Notes: generated by a model from the sequence alone, not told the origin. DNA of 64,000 bases from Rhodococcus ruber NBRC 15591 (GCF_001894945.1 NZ_BCXE01000007.1:54429-118428), one strand, 5' to 3'. Shown: positions 1-10,475, numbered from the stretch's first letter. Numbers and translations are program-made.

Positions 1-2
1 CC

Positions 3-296
3 ACGTGGTGGGCCGAACAGACCGGCGGCCGGATCGAACAGGACAACGAGGGCTGGTTCTTCGTCGTCGGAATGCCCGGCACTCCACAGAAACTCGGGTT
101 CCAGAAGGTTCCGGATCCGATGCCGGGCAAGAACCGGATCCACCTGGACCTGGTGGCGCCCGACCTCGACGCCGAGGTGAGCCGGCTCGTCGAGGCGGGT
201 GCGAGCGAGGTGCACCGCCAGGACATGGGCGGGTTCCGGTGGGTGACGCTCGCCGACCCGGACGGCAACCAGTTCTGCGTGGCGAGCACCCCCTGA
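3..296 (+). CDS. VOC (glyoxalase/bleomycin-resistance fold) family protein, 5' truncated by window edge
   Basis: The window opens inside this gene: the frame is open from the first complete codon and ends at TGA 294-296, giving 97 residues of the C-terminal part. The ending WVTLADPDGNQFCV is the usual last strand of a vicinal-oxygen-chelate module, and the preceding HLDLVAPDLDAEV is the typical start of a second beta-alpha-beta repeat. VOC proteins bind a divalent metal or small ligand; substrate cannot be inferred. An internal ATG at 72 exists, but the reading continues upstream of it in the same frame with sensible sequence (EGWFFVVG), so 72 is probably not the start. Confidence 0.75.
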   Translation, partial: TWWAEQTGGRIEQDNEGWFFVVGMPGTPQKLGFQKVPDPMPGKNRIHLDLVAPDLDAEVSRLVEAGASEVHRQDMGGFRWVTLADPDGNQFCVASTP

Positions 297-342
297 GGTC
301 TGTCGGAAGAGCGTCGAGGTTCTCCGGAAGAGCGTTGACGTC

Positions 343-1470
343 TCACCCTTCTCGGGGCGGCACGCCCATCGAGGCGGCATGCTCGCGCAGGTACTCGCGC
401 AGGTAGGGCATGGTGAAGTCGAGCCGGCCGTAGCCGGCGGGTTCGACGAGTTCGGCGTTGATCAACCGGAGCCGGTACTGGCTGGCGTAGGTGCCGTTCA
501 CTCCGAGGCGTCGTGCGACGTCGCCGATCCGGCTGGGACCGTCGTCGACCGCCATGGCGACGAGGAAGCTGCGGTCGATCTGCGACAGATCGGCCAGGCT
601 CGGCTCGAGCACGAGCGAGCCGATCCGCCGGCGGGCGGCCGCGATGCCGTCGGCGACATCCTCGGCGGTGATGTGTTCCCGGTCCGGACGGCGGCGCCAC
701 ACGTTGTGGCCCACCAGCTGGATCAGGAAGGGATATCCGCCGGTGGCGGCCGCGGCCGTGCGGCACTGCTCGTCCGCGATCGAACGTCCCGACTCCTCGA
801 CGGGGACGCGGATCGCCTCGGCGACGTCGTCGAGGGACACGGGGCCGAGGACGTGCCGGTCGGCGCGGCGCAGGAACGTGACGACGTCGTCGCTCAGCAG
901 GTCGCTCACCGCGGCCGGGAGGCCGGCGCCGACGAACGCCAGCTCCCGCTCCTCCCGGAACGCGTGCTGGACGACGGCGCCGAGCTCGCGCAGGTCGCCA
1001 CTGCGCCGGCGGTGCATCTCGTCGACGCTGATCAGCAGCCCGGTGCCGTGGCCGGCCAGGATGCCGGTCAGCTCCTCGAGCTGCCGGCGCAAGCCGGCCT
1101 CGGGCCGGCCCTCCGCGACGTCGGTCCAGCTCACCGAGACCCCGGCGACGGACCCGCCGGTCAGCCGGCGCCGGGCCGGTGGGTCGCGATGCTCGTGCAG
1201 CAGCCGGGGCAGGTGCTCGCGGGTGAGCCGGTCGACGAGCCCGGGGGTGGCGGTCTCGGAGATCACCAGCCAGCCCCGGCGGCGGGCCTGCTCCTCGGCC
1301 TGGTTGAGCATCACGGTCTTCCCGACCCCGCGTGCACCGGTGTAGAGGGTGGCGCGTCCGGGCGCGCCCGGACCGTCGTCGAGCGAGGCGCCGAAGTCCT
1401 CCACCAGGTCGCCGCGCCCCACGAGCAGGGGCGGCGTCACCCCGAACGACGGTCTGAACGGGTTCCGCAC
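343..1470 (-). CDS. AAA-type ATP-binding protein (ORC/Cdc6-like P-loop ATPase)
   Basis: 375 residues from a GTG start. A Walker A motif (GARGVGKT) lies near residue 47 and a Walker B-like LLISVDEMH near residue 150. The C-terminal third (RIGDVARRLGVNGTYASQYRLRLI) looks like a winged helix, the architecture of bacterial ORC/Cdc6-related STAND-like ATPases that often act as standalone regulators or accessory factors. It is convergent with the VOC gene and divergent from the M18 peptidase. The short upstream region holds regularly spaced T-rich repeats (see 1489-1523). Partners and process are unknown. Confidence 0.7.
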   Translation of the reverse strand: MRNPFRPSFGVTPPLLVGRGDLVEDFGASLDDGPGAPGRATLYTGARGVGKTVMLNQAEEQARRRGWLVISETATPGLVDRLTREHLPRLLHEHRDPPARRRLTGGSVAGVSVSWTDVAEGRPEAGLRRQLEELTGILAGHGTGLLISVDEMHRRRSGDLRELGAVVQHAFREERELAFVGAGLPAAVSDLLSDDVVTFLRRADRHVLGPVSLDDVAEAIRVPVEESGRSIADEQCRTAAAATGGYPFLIQLVGHNVWRRRPDREHITAEDVADGIAAARRRIGSLVLEPSLADLSQIDRSFLVAMAVDDGPSRIGDVARRLGVNGTYASQYRLRLINAELVEPAGYGRLDFTMPYLREYLREHAASMGVPPREG

Positions 1471-1488
1471 CCGGCCAGCGTAGCCGGA

Positions 1489-1523
1489 TTTTTAGCTCCT
1501 TTTAGTTCTTTTGGTGCTTTTAG
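1489..1523. repeat. Phased T-rich direct repeats in the divergent AAA/pepC promoter region
   Basis: TTTAG recurs at 1491, 1501 and 1519, with a TTTGG variant at 1511, so the T-tracts are about one helical turn apart. This AT-rich island stands out in very GC-rich DNA and lies 19-53 bases upstream of the AAA ATPase start. It could be intrinsically bent DNA or an operator with repeated half-sites read as CTAAAAG on the minus strand. Confidence 0.4.
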
Positions 1524-1560
1524 CGGTGTATAGCGGTGCGGGCGGTGCGAGGATGCACCC

Positions 1561-2859
1561 ATGCCTACGACCACCGCCGCCGACGCCCAGGGCCTGTGCA
1601 ACTTCGTGGATCTGTCGCCGTCGCCGTTCCACGTGTGCGCAACCGTCGCCGCCGCTCTCGCCGACGCGGGCTTCACGCAGCTCACCGAGACCGAGGTGTG
1701 GCCGAGCGAGCCCGGCCGCTACTACCTGCTGCGGGGCGGTTCGCTGATCGCGTGGAGCACCGAAGGCGCCGACGGCGACCCCGCCCGCCCGTTCCGGATC
1801 GTGGGCGGGCACACCGACAGCCCCAACCTGCGGGTCAAGCAGCATCCGGACCTCACCTCGGCGGGCTGGCAGCTGGTCGGCCTCGAACCGTACGGGGGAG
1901 CCTGGCTGAACTCGTGGCTGGACCGCGATCTCGGCATCTCCGGCCGGCTCACCGTACGGACCGGCACCGGGGCCGAGGACGTCCTCGTGCGCGTCGATCG
2001 GCCGATCCTGCGCGTGCCGCAACTCGCCATCCACCTGTCGGAGGACCGCAAGGGCGTGCAACTGGATCCGCAGCGCCACGTGAACGCGGTGTGGGGAGTG
2101 GGCACCGCGCCGCGGTCCTTCCTCGCCTTCCTCGCGGAGGCCGTCGAGGTGGAGGCCGACGCGATCCTGGGCTGGGAGCTGATGACCCACGATCTCGCCC
2201 CGTCCACCCTGATCGGGGCGGATGCGGACCTGCTCAGCGCGCCGCGCCTGGACAACCAGGGCACCTGCTACGCCGGGACCGCGGCGCTGCTCGCGGCCGT
2301 CGGCCACGTCGCCGGGAACGGTGGCCCGGCGCCGGTGCTCGCGTTGTTCGACCACGAGGAGGTCGGCAGCATGTCCGACCGCGGGGCGTTCTCCGACCTG
2401 TTGACCACCGTGCTCGAACGGGTCGTGCTGGCCCGGGGGGGCGGCCGCGAGGACTTCCTCCGGACGATGGCCGGCTCGGTGGTGGCCTCCGGAGACATGG
2501 CTCATGCCACCCACCCGAACTACCCCGACCGCCACGAGCCCGCCCACCGCATCGCGGTGAACGGCGGCCCCGTGCTCAAGGTCAACCAGAACCTGCGCTA
2601 CGCCACCGACGCCGCCGGCGCCGCTGCCTTCGCGCTCGCCTGCGAGCAGGCCGGAGTGCCGCTGCAGCGCTACGTGCATCGCGCCGACCTGCCGTGCGGT
2701 TCGACGATCGGCCCCATCACCGCCTCCCGGACCGGACTGACGACCGTCGACGTCGGGGCCCCGCAGCTCGCGATGCACTCGGCGCGCGAACTCATGGGAA
2801 CGAAGGACGTCACCGCGTACGCCCGCGCGCTCGAGGCGTTCCTCACTCCGCCCAACTGA
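1561..2859 (+). CDS. pepC: M18 family aminopeptidase
   Basis: 432 residues from ATG 1561, the normal family length. M18 enzymes are dinuclear zinc exopeptidases removing N-terminal residues, usually acidic or neutral, in the cytoplasm as large homo-oligomers. Visible family features are the first metal-ligand segment [12 protein letters not shown], the catalytic-Glu and metal segment DHEEVGS, and the C-terminal motif [12 protein letters not shown] containing the last His ligand. It reads away from the AAA ATPase and is followed 69 bases later by a Uma2 gene. Gene order pepC to purL matches M. tuberculosis from memory. Confidence 0.93.
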   Translation: MPTTTAADAQGLCNFVDLSPSPFHVCATVAAALADAGFTQLTETEVWPSEPGRYYLLRGGSLIAWSTEGADGDPARPFRIVGGHTDSPNLRVKQHPDLTSAGWQLVGLEPYGGAWLNSWLDRDLGISGRLTVRTGTGAEDVLVRVDRPILRVPQLAIHLSEDRKGVQLDPQRHVNAVWGVGTAPRSFLAFLAEAVEVEADAILGWELMTHDLAPSTLIGADADLLSAPRLDNQGTCYAGTAALLAAVGHVAGNGGPAPVLALFDHEEVGSMSDRGAFSDLLTTVLERVVLARGGGREDFLRTMAGSVVASGDMAHATHPNYPDRHEPAHRIAVNGGPVLKVNQNLRYATDAAGAAAFALACEQAGVPLQRYVHRADLPCGSTIGPITASRTGLTTVDVGAPQLAMHSARELMGTKDVTAYARALEAFLTPPN

Positions 2860-2928
2860 CCGGCACGGTGCGGCATCCGGTGCCAGACTGAGGGGACAAC
2901 ACGCCCGACCGCGAACGGTGGTGATCCT

Positions 2929-3540
2929 GTGACCGGCCCGTCGTTCCCCGACCATCTGCTGACCCTCGCCGAATGGGCGGAACTGCCCGAGTACGAACAG
3001 TTCCACGTCGAGGTCTGCGAGGGGGTCCTGTCGGCGTCGCCGCGGCCCGGGTACCTGCACCAGCACGTCGCGTTCGGGCTGGTCGCCCAGCTCGCCGACC
3101 AGCTGCCGAAGGAACTCGCCGTGCTCGGCGACGTGGAGGTGCTGCTCACCGAGACCCCGCTGACGGTGCGCTGCCCGGACGGCATCGTCGTCGACCGCGC
3201 ACTGGTGGATGCCGATCCGGACCGCGCGACGGGGACCGACGTCCGGCTGGTGGTGGAGGTCATGGCCGAGGGCTCCGTCCGCACCGACCGCGTCACCAAG
3301 TTCTCCGAGTACGCCGAGGCCCGTATCCCCGTGTACTGGATGATCGACCTCGTCGAGCCCGCCACGCTCGGGGTGTTCGTGCTCGACGACGGGTGGTATC
3401 GCTACGAGGGCGAGTACACGGGCAAGGTGACGCTCCCGGTCGCGGGGCACCGCGTGAGCGTGGACCTCGACGCCTTGACGGCGGTGCGGCCGCCCCAGCG
3501 GTCCGCACCGGTGGACGGCGCCGGGCGTGCACCCGGATAG
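2929..3540 (+). CDS. Uma2 family (DUF820) putative PD-(D/E)XK endonuclease
   Basis: 203 residues from GTG 2929. The Uma2/DUF820 pattern is recognisable: an N-terminal [22 protein letters not shown], a CPDGIVVD segment with the Asp, then [34 protein letters not shown], which carries the Glu and Lys of a restriction-endonuclease-like fold and the usual YW-D ending. Uma2 proteins are common in actinobacteria and cyanobacteria, and their biological role is not established. It sits alone between pepC and purL, with 65 bases to the purL start. Confidence 0.8.
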   Translation: MTGPSFPDHLLTLAEWAELPEYEQFHVEVCEGVLSASPRPGYLHQHVAFGLVAQLADQLPKELAVLGDVEVLLTETPLTVRCPDGIVVDRALVDADPDRATGTDVRLVVEVMAEGSVRTDRVTKFSEYAEARIPVYWMIDLVEPATLGVFVLDDGWYRYEGEYTGKVTLPVAGHRVSVDLDALTAVRPPQRSAPVDGAGRAPG

Positions 3541-3605
3541 ACTGGCCGCGGCAGCGCGCGCCCGGCCTGCCGTTTCGATCCCAGAGTGAAGGGACCCGAC
3601 GCCCA

Positions 3606-5912
3606 GTGTCACCGCAGGTGGATACCGTCACCCACGCCGCCGAAACCCCCGAAGTCGCCCAGCCCTTCCGTGAGCTGGGACTGAAGGACGACGAGTACGC
3701 CCGCATCCGGGAGATCCTGGGCCGTCGTCCCACGGATGCCGAGCTGGCCATGTACTCGGTGATGTGGTCCGAGCACTGCTCCTACAAGTCCTCCAAGGTG
3801 CACCTGCGGTACTTCGGGGAGACCACCACCGACGAGATGCGGGCCTCGATGCTCGCGGGCATCGGTGAGAACGCCGGCGTCGTCGACATCGGCGACGGCT
3901 GGGCGGTCACCTTCAAGGTCGAGTCCCACAACCATCCGTCCTACGTCGAGCCGTACCAGGGTGCCGCGACCGGTGTCGGCGGCATCGTCCGCGACATCAT
4001 GGCGATGGGTGCCCGTCCGATCGCGGTCATGGACCAGTTGCGCTTCGGCGCCGCGGACGCGCACGACACCCGGCGCGTCGTCGACGGCGTGGTCCGCGGC
4101 ATCGGTGGGTACGGCAACTCCCTCGGCCTGCCCAACGTCGGCGGCGAAACCGTCTTCGACGCCTCCTATGCCGGCAACCCCCTGGTCAATGCGCTGTGTG
4201 CCGGGGCGATGCGCACGGAGGACCTGCACCTGGCGTTCGCGTCGGGCACGGGCAACAAGATCATCCTGTTCGGCGCGCGCACGGGCCTCGACGGCATCGG
4301 CGGCGTGTCCGTCCTGGCGTCGGAGACCTTCGACGGTGACGAATCCGGTTCCGGACAGGAAGCCGGCCCCTCGAAGTCCCGCAAGAAGCTGCCGGCGGTG
4401 CAGGTGGGGGATCCGTTCACCGAGAAGGTGCTCATCGAGTGCTGCCTCGACCTCTACCGCGAGAAGCTCGTCGTCGGCATCCAGGACCTCGGCGGCGCCG
4501 GCCTCGCCTGCGCGACCTCCGAGCTGGCCGCCGCCGGCGACGGCGGCATGCACGTCGCGCTCGAGCGGGTTCCGATGCGCGCGACCGGCATGACCCCCGC
4601 CGAGGTGCTCTCGAGCGAGTCCCAGGAGCGCATGTGCGCCGTCGTGACACCGGAGAACGTCGACGCCTTCATGGCCGTGTGCAAGAAGTGGGACGTGCTG
4701 GCCACCGTGATCGGCGAGGTCACCGACGGCGACCGGCTCGTCATCGACTGGCACGGTGAGACCGTCGTCGACGTGCCGCCGCGCACCGTCGCGCACGAGG
4801 GCCCGGTGTACCACCGCCCGGTGCAGCGCCCGGAGTCCCAGGACGCGCTCGTCGCGGACACCACCGCGGGGCTGAAGCGGCCGCAGGCGCCCGAGGAACT
4901 GAAGGCGACCCTGCTGAAGATGATCGGCTCGCCGCAGCTGTGCAGCCGCAAGTGGATCACCGAGCAGTACGACCGCTACGTCCGCGGCAACACGGTGCTC
5001 GCCGAGCACGCCGACGCGGGCGTGATCCGCGTCGACGAGCAGACCGGCCGCGGGATCGCGCTCGCCACCGACGCTTCGGGCCGCTACACCCAGCTCGACC
5101 CGTACGCCGGCGCGCAGCTCGCCCTCGCCGAGGCCTACCGCAACGTCGCCGTCACCGGTGCCACCCCGAAGGCCGTGTCCAACTGCCTGAACTTCGGCTC
5201 GCCCGAGGATCCGGGCGTGATGTGGCAGTTCCAGCAGGCCGTGCGCGGTCTCGCCGACGGGTGCGCGCAGCTCGGCATTCCCGTCACCGGCGGCAACGTC
5301 AGCTTCTACAACCAGACCGGGGCCACTCCGATCCTGCCGACCCCGGTCGTCGCCGTGCTCGGCGTGATCGACGACGTGCACCGCCGCATCCCCACCGGCC
5401 TCGGCCTCGAGCCGGGCGAGACGCTCATCCTGCTGGGGGAAACCCGCGACGAGTTCGACGGCTCGATCTGGGCGCAGGTCGAGCACGATCACCTCGGTGG
5501 CGTCCCGCCGAAGGTCGACCTCGAGCGGGAGCGGCTGCTCGCCGAGATCCTCACCGCCGCCTCGCGCGACGGCCTGGTCTCCGCCGCCCACGACCTGTCC
5601 GAGGGCGGTCTCGCGCAGGCGGTCGTCGAGGCCGCGCTGGCCGGCGAGACCGGCTGCCGGATCCTGCTGCCGGAGGACGCGGACCCGTTCGTGACCCTGT
5701 TCTCCGAGTCCGCCGGCCGGGTGCTGGTGGCGGTGCCGCGCACCGAGGAGACCCGCTTCACCGGCATGTGCACGGCGCGCGACATGCCGTGGGTGCGGAT
5801 CGGGGTCGTCGACGAGGGCTCCGACTCCGTCGAGGTGCAGGGTCTGTTCTCGGTCACGACGGCCGAACTGCGCGAGGTCTACGAGGGCACACTTCCGGCG
5901 TTGTTCGGGTGA
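3606..5912 (+). CDS. purL: Phosphoribosylformylglycinamidine synthase subunit II
   Basis: 768 residues from GTG 3606, the expected length for the three-component (PurSQL) enzyme. It catalyses ATP-dependent conversion of FGAR to FGAM in purine synthesis, with PurQ and PurS supplying ammonia; those genes are not in this window. Recognisable features are [16 protein letters not shown] near the N terminus, the ATP-site segment VESHNHPS, and repeated AIR-synthase-type domains with GGNVSFYN and [10 protein letters not shown]. The frame is open upstream to 2973, but that extension overlaps the Uma2 gene and has no PurL character. The next gene starts 3 bases after the stop. Confidence 0.97.
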   Translation: MSPQVDTVTHAAETPEVAQPFRELGLKDDEYARIREILGRRPTDAELAMYSVMWSEHCSYKSSKVHLRYFGETTTDEMRASMLAGIGENAGVVDIGDGWAVTFKVESHNHPSYVEPYQGAATGVGGIVRDIMAMGARPIAVMDQLRFGAADAHDTRRVVDGVVRGIGGYGNSLGLPNVGGETVFDASYAGNPLVNALCAGAMRTEDLHLAFASGTGNKIILFGARTGLDGIGGVSVLASETFDGDESGSGQEAGPSKSRKKLPAVQVGDPFTEKVLIECCLDLYREKLVVGIQDLGGAGLACATSELAAAGDGGMHVALERVPMRATGMTPAEVLSSESQERMCAVVTPENVDAFMAVCKKWDVLATVIGEVTDGDRLVIDWHGETVVDVPPRTVAHEGPVYHRPVQRPESQDALVADTTAGLKRPQAPEELKATLLKMIGSPQLCSRKWITEQYDRYVRGNTVLAEHADAGVIRVDEQTGRGIALATDASGRYTQLDPYAGAQLALAEAYRNVAVTGATPKAVSNCLNFGSPEDPGVMWQFQQAVRGLADGCAQLGIPVTGGNVSFYNQTGATPILPTPVVAVLGVIDDVHRRIPTGLGLEPGETLILLGETRDEFDGSIWAQVEHDHLGGVPPKVDLERERLLAEILTAASRDGLVSAAHDLSEGGLAQAVVEAALAGETGCRILLPEDADPFVTLFSESAGRVLVAVPRTEETRFTGMCTARDMPWVRIGVVDEGSDSVEVQGLFSVTTAELREVYEGTLPALFG

Positions 5913-5915
5913 GCG

Positions 5916-7688
5916 ATGGTCGGTTCCCAGGTCGATCGGCTGGCGTCGATAGAGGCCCGGCAGGGCCGGATCATCGACGCGGTCACCGAATTCGGTGACC
6001 GCCACCCCCACACCGCCCAGGTGTGGGGGGCACTGAGCCTGGATTTCACCGGCATCGCCTTCGCGGCCCTGTTCTTCTGCTGGTCGCTGACTCCGTCGCT
6101 GCTGCCTCGCGACTGGTTGTTCCAGGGGCTGATCGGCGGCATCAACGTCGCCATCGGCTACGGGGTGGGATGTGCCGTCGGCTGGGCCGGCAACCGGCTG
6201 CTGGCGAAGCGGCCGTGGTGGCCACCGCCGCTGCCCGTGCTGCGGGCGATCAAGGTGGCGGTCCCGGTCGCCGCCGTGCTCGCGTCGCTGGTGGCGCTGG
6301 TGTTCGCGTCGCGGCAGCAACGCCAGCTGGCCGCGCTGATGAACGCCGAGGGCACCACGACCAGCGGGTATCTGCGGACCCTGGTGCTCGCCGCCGCCGT
6401 CGCGCTCACCCTGATCGCCACCTGGCGCGGCCTGCGCGAACTCGCGGGGATCGTCGCGTGGCAGCTGGTGCGGCGTCTGCGCATACCGCCGGGGGCCGCG
6501 CGTTCGCTCGGTGCGCTGCTGGTGGTGCTGGTGGTGTTCATGCTCATCGACGGTGTGCTGGCCCGGGGCGCCTACGCGGGACTGAACTGGGTGTTCGGCA
6601 TCCACAACAACGAGACCCGGCCGGGAGTCACGCAGCCGCTCGTGCCCGAGAAGTCCGGGAGCCCCGAGTCGTTCGCGGCGTGGGACACCCTCGGCTACCA
6701 GGGGCGCGACTTCGTCGGCCGAGGTCTCGACGCCGCCGAGCTGACCGCGATCAACGGTGTCCCGGCCCGGGAACCGATCCGGGTCTACGCGGGACTCGAG
6801 ACCGCCGACACCCCCGAGGCGCGTGCCGACGTCGTGATCGACGAGCTCGAACGCACCGACGCGTTCGACCGCGAGGTGCTCGTGATCATCCCGACCACCG
6901 GAACGGGATGGGTCAATCCGACCGCGGCGATGATGATGGAGCTCGTCCACAACGGCGACGTCGCCCTCGTCGCGTGGCAGTACTCGTACATGCCGAGCTG
7001 GATCTCCTTCCTCGCCGACCGTGAGAAGGCCGCGGCCGCCGGCGACATGCTCATCGATCGGGTTCACAACCGGTGGCTCGCCCAGTCCGCCGAGCATCGG
7101 CCGGAGCTGTATGTGTACGGGGAGAGCCTCGGAACCCAGTCGGGGGAGGGCGCTTTCGGCACGGTCGCCGCGATCCGCGACACCGTCGACGGCGTCCTGT
7201 GGGTCGGCCCGCCCAACTCGAACCGCCTGTGGCGCCAGCTCGTCGACCGCCGAGACCCGGGCACGACCGAGGTCGAACCGGTGTACGCGGACGGCCTGGT
7301 GGTGCGCTTCGCCGACGACCGCGCGTCGATCGGGGAGCCCGACACCCCGTGGCTGTTCCCCCGGATCCTGTACCTGCAGCACGCGTCCGATCCGGTGGTG
7401 TGGTGGTCCCCGGACCTGATCGTCAGCCGGCCGGACTGGCTGTCCGAACCGCCCGGCCCCGACCGGCTTCCGCAGATGCGCTGGTTCCCGTTCGTGACCT
7501 TCTGGCAGGTCTCGGCGGATCTGACCAACGCCGCCGGGGTGCCCGACGGGCACGGTCACAACTACGGCACCACGGTGCTCGACGGCTGGATCGCGGTCAC
7601 TGCGCCCGACGGCTGGACCGAGGCCGACACCGAGCGGGTGCGGTTCGCGCTGACCGTCATCGACGATCTGCAGGGACCGGAGAAGTGA
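5916..7688 (+). CDS. Membrane-anchored alpha/beta-hydrolase family protein (Abhydrolase_9 type)
   Basis: 590 residues from ATG 5916, three bases after purL, so probably co-transcribed. The first ~210 residues hold several hydrophobic helices (around 40-60, 80-100, 125-145, 195-215). The C-terminal half is a predicted hydrolase with a nucleophile motif YGESLGTQ (Ser near residue 404) and a later FPRILYLQHASDPVVWW segment typical of the family Asp/His region. This two-part architecture is widespread in mycolic-acid actinobacteria; substrate is unknown. Its TGA overlaps the GTG of the next gene. Confidence 0.82.
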   Translation: MVGSQVDRLASIEARQGRIIDAVTEFGDRHPHTAQVWGALSLDFTGIAFAALFFCWSLTPSLLPRDWLFQGLIGGINVAIGYGVGCAVGWAGNRLLAKRPWWPPPLPVLRAIKVAVPVAAVLASLVALVFASRQQRQLAALMNAEGTTTSGYLRTLVLAAAVALTLIATWRGLRELAGIVAWQLVRRLRIPPGAARSLGALLVVLVVFMLIDGVLARGAYAGLNWVFGIHNNETRPGVTQPLVPEKSGSPESFAAWDTLGYQGRDFVGRGLDAAELTAINGVPAREPIRVYAGLETADTPEARADVVIDELERTDAFDREVLVIIPTTGTGWVNPTAAMMMELVHNGDVALVAWQYSYMPSWISFLADREKAAAAGDMLIDRVHNRWLAQSAEHRPELYVYGESLGTQSGEGAFGTVAAIRDTVDGVLWVGPPNSNRLWRQLVDRRDPGTTEVEPVYADGLVVRFADDRASIGEPDTPWLFPRILYLQHASDPVVWWSPDLIVSRPDWLSEPPGPDRLPQMRWFPFVTFWQVSADLTNAAGVPDGHGHNYGTTVLDGWIAVTAPDGWTEADTERVRFALTVIDDLQGPEK

Positions 7689-8368
7689 GCCGGCCGGGAC
7701 GGAGTCACCGCCGGCCGTGGCTCGGTCCGGCGGTCGCCGCGGCGGTCGTGGGCTGGGGCGCGGTGCTGCCTGCCACCCGGATCGGGCCGCGCGGGCGCGC
7801 CGTGCTCTCGGCGACCGTCGGCACCGCCGCGGTGTTCGCGGCCCGGGCCGCGGGCGTCGAGCGGGGCATGCTGGGACTGGATCCGCGGCATCTCGTGTCC
7901 GGCGCGCGGTGGGGTCTGGCCGCCGCCGCCGTCCCGCTGGCCGCGTACGCAGGCATGCTCGCCGTCCCGTCGCTGCGGGCCCGGCTCGTCGACGAAGCCC
8001 GTGCCGAACGCGAGGACTTCTACGAATGGGTGGGGCTGCACATTCCGTTCGGCACCGTCGCCGCCGAGGAGCTGCTGTTCCGCAGCGTTCTCACGGCGCT
8101 GCTCGGTCCGGGCACGGCGGGGTCCGGTCTGCACGCGGCGGCGTTCGGGCTGTGGCACGTGCAGCCCGCACGGGACGCCGGTCATCACGTGCTCGGCACG
8201 GTGCTCGTCACCGGACTCTCGGCGGTGGTCTTCGACCGGCTGCGCCGCCGCAGCGGCAGCGTCCTCGCACCTGCCCTGCTGCACCTGGCACTCAACGTCG
8301 GCGGGGCCGTGGCGGTGCGGCTGGCGGGACTGCCCGCCGAGGACGACGACGCCGCCCGGCGTAGCTAG
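7685..8368 (+). CDS. CPBP family intramembrane glutamic endopeptidase
   Basis: 227 residues. The start is GTG 7685, overlapping the previous stop as GTGA, a sign of translational coupling. The CPBP/Abi signature is present: EELLFR (Glu pair at about residues 128-129), then FGLWHVQ with a His, and a C-terminal ALLHLALN with the last conserved His/Asn. Several hydrophobic segments span the length. Family members are membrane proteases (CAAX processing or bacteriocin self-immunity); no prenylation target is visible here. Confidence 0.85.
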   Translation: MSRPGRSHRRPWLGPAVAAAVVGWGAVLPATRIGPRGRAVLSATVGTAAVFAARAAGVERGMLGLDPRHLVSGARWGLAAAAVPLAAYAGMLAVPSLRARLVDEARAEREDFYEWVGLHIPFGTVAAEELLFRSVLTALLGPGTAGSGLHAAAFGLWHVQPARDAGHHVLGTVLVTGLSAVVFDRLRRRSGSVLAPALLHLALNVGGAVAVRLAGLPAEDDDAARRS

Positions 8369-8379
8369 GCTGGCTCGCC

Positions 8380-8766
8380 GTGGCACCGCGCAAACCCGTC
8401 GACCCCGCCGAGCTCCGCGCCGCCGTCCTGCGGGTCGGTCCGTGGCTGCGGGACGAGACGGTCGACGCACCGGTCCGCGCCGACCTCGCGGCGGCGGTGC
8501 GCCTGACCGCTCGCGCCCTGGAGCAGGCGGCGCCCGGATCCAGCGTCGAGGTGCGGGTGCCGCCGTTCGTGGCGGTGCAGTGCATCGAGGGGCCCCGCCA
8601 CACCCGGGGGACCCCGCCCAACGTCGTCGAGACCGGCCCGCGGACGTGGCTTCGTCTGGTCACGGGACTCGTCGATTTCGCCGACGCCGCCGCCGCGGGA
8701 TCGCTGGACGCGTCCGGGAGCCGTGCCGCGGAGATCGCGCACTGGATGCCGCTGTTGCGGTTGTGA
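8380..8766 (+). CDS. Sterol carrier family protein (SCP-like)
   Basis: 128 residues from GTG 8380. The sequence (RVPPFVAVQCIEGPRHTRGTPP, then WLRLVTGLVDFADA and HWMPLLRL) matches the short actinobacterial protein called a sterol carrier family protein, the Rv0807 position directly before purF in M. tuberculosis. It resembles the lipid-binding half of mycothiol-dependent maleylpyruvate isomerase-like proteins. Ligand and role are unknown; the link with purF is positional only. Confidence 0.7.
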   Translation: MAPRKPVDPAELRAAVLRVGPWLRDETVDAPVRADLAAAVRLTARALEQAAPGSSVEVRVPPFVAVQCIEGPRHTRGTPPNVVETGPRTWLRLVTGLVDFADAAAAGSLDASGSRAAEIAHWMPLLRL

Positions 8767-8882
8767 GCGCAAGGGCTGGGAACGGCGGAGGAGGCCCCGG
8801 TGACCCGTCGGAGCGGGGCATCGTCGGCCGACCCGTAGAATGGCCTTGCCTCTCTTTTGTCCAGCCCCCAGGGAGCACCCCG

Positions 8883-10469
8883 GTGACCAGTGCCGATCTG
8901 TCGGTTCACACACGTAATCTCCTCGCAGCCGAGGAACCCGAGAACGAACCTCGTGAGGAGTGCGGAGTCTTCGGAGTCTGGGCTCCGGGCGAGGATGTGT
9001 CCAAGCTCACGTACTACGGCCTCTATGCGCTGCAGCACCGGGGGCAGGAGGCGGCCGGTATCGCCGTCGCCGACGGCTCTCAGGTCCTCGTGTTCAAGGA
9101 TCTCGGGCTGGTGAGCCAGGTCTTCGACGAGCAGACCCTCGCCGCCATGTCCGGGCACATCGCGATCGGGCACTGTCGCTACTCGACCACCGGGTCGACC
9201 ACCTGGGAGAACGCCCAGCCGATCTTCCGCACGACCGCGGCCGGCACCGGCGTCGCGCTCGGCCACAACGGCAATCTGGTCAACACCGCCGAACTCGCCC
9301 AGCGTGCCCGGGAACTGGGCCTCGGCGACGACCGGCGGGCGGTCACGGCCACCACCGACTCCGACATCGTCGGCGCGCTGCTCGCGCACGCCGCCGCCGA
9401 CAGCACGGTCGAGCAGGCGGCCCTCGAGCTGCTGCCGACCCTGCGCGGTGCCTTCTGCCTGACCTTCATGGACGAGCACACGCTCTACGCGGCGCGCGAC
9501 CCGTGGGGAATCCGGCCGCTGTGCCTGGGCCGCCTGGACCGCGGCTGGGTCGTGGCCAGCGAGACCGCCGCGCTCGACATCGTCGGCGCGTCCTTCGTGC
9601 GCGACATCGAGCCCGGCGAGCTGCTCGCCATCGACGCCGACGGCGTCCGCTCGAGCCGCTTCGCGAACCCGGAGCCCAAGGGCTGCGTGTTCGAGTACGT
9701 CTACCTCGCGCGGCCGGACTCGACGATCGCGGGCCGCTCGGTGCACGCCACTCGCGTGGAGATCGGCCGGCGACTGGCCAAGGAACACCCGGTCGACGCG
9801 GACCTGGTCATTCCGGTGCCGGAGTCGGGCACCCCCGCCGCCGTCGGCTACGCGCAGGGCTCGGGGATCCCCTACGGCCAGGGCCTGATGAAGAACGCCT
9901 ACGTGGGCCGTACCTTCATCCAGCCGAGCCAGACCATCCGCCAGCTCGGCATCCGGCTCAAGCTCAACCCGCTGCGCGAGGTCATCCGCGGCAAGCGGCT
10001 CGTCGTGGTCGACGACTCGATCGTGCGTGGCAACACCCAGCGGGCCCTGATCCGGATGCTCCGCGAGGCCGGTGCGCTCGAGATCCACGTGCGGATCGCG
10101 TCGCCGCCGGTGAAGTGGCCGTGCTTCTACGGCATCGACTTCGCATCCCCGGCCGAGCTGATCGCCAACGGCGGCGGCACCCGCGACGCCTCCGAACGGA
10201 CCGGGCACGACTTCGACGAGATGGTGGAGATGGTGCGCCGGTCGATCGGTGCGGACTCCCTCGGATACATCTCGATCGACGGGATGATCGGCGCCACCGA
10301 GCAGCCCGCCTCGCGCCTGTGCGCCGCGTGCTTCGACGGGCACTACCCGATCGCGCTGCCGAAGGAGCACGCCGTCGGGAAGAACGTGCTCGAAGGGATG
10401 CTCGGCGGGGCCGCGGGGGCCACGCCGGCGCTCGACAACGACAACGCGGACGCCTTGAGCCGTCCCTAG
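8883..10469 (+). CDS. purF: Amidophosphoribosyltransferase
   Basis: 528 residues from GTG 8883; the frame is open further upstream, but only from here does it match PurF. It makes 5-phosphoribosylamine from PRPP and glutamine, the first committed step of purine synthesis. A propeptide of about 26 residues precedes the catalytic nucleophile Cys27 (EECGVFG), as in the Bacillus-type enzyme. The PRPP loop VVVDDSIVRGNT is intact. Cysteines in GCVFEY, WPCFYG and LCAACFDG fit the structural 4Fe-4S cluster of that subclass. A TAGAAT -10-like element lies at 8836-8841. Confidence 0.97.
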   Translation: MTSADLSVHTRNLLAAEEPENEPREECGVFGVWAPGEDVSKLTYYGLYALQHRGQEAAGIAVADGSQVLVFKDLGLVSQVFDEQTLAAMSGHIAIGHCRYSTTGSTTWENAQPIFRTTAAGTGVALGHNGNLVNTAELAQRARELGLGDDRRAVTATTDSDIVGALLAHAAADSTVEQAALELLPTLRGAFCLTFMDEHTLYAARDPWGIRPLCLGRLDRGWVVASETAALDIVGASFVRDIEPGELLAIDADGVRSSRFANPEPKGCVFEYVYLARPDSTIAGRSVHATRVEIGRRLAKEHPVDADLVIPVPESGTPAAVGYAQGSGIPYGQGLMKNAYVGRTFIQPSQTIRQLGIRLKLNPLREVIRGKRLVVVDDSIVRGNTQRALIRMLREAGALEIHVRIASPPVKWPCFYGIDFASPAELIANGGGTRDASERTGHDFDEMVEMVRRSIGADSLGYISIDGMIGATEQPASRLCAACFDGHYPIALPKEHAVGKNVLEGMLGGAAGATPALDNDNADALSRP

Positions 10470-10475
10470 ACCCGC

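Noticed and set aside
2973..3605. N-terminal extension of purL to 2973
   Set aside because: It overlaps the Uma2 gene in another frame and has no similarity to PurL; GTG 3606 gives the standard length.
3609..7559. 1316-codon open frame on the minus strand across purL and the hydrolase gene
   Set aside because: It is antisense to two clear genes, rich in Arg/Gly/His/Asp, and reflects the G/C third-position bias that keeps the complementary frame open. No family features.
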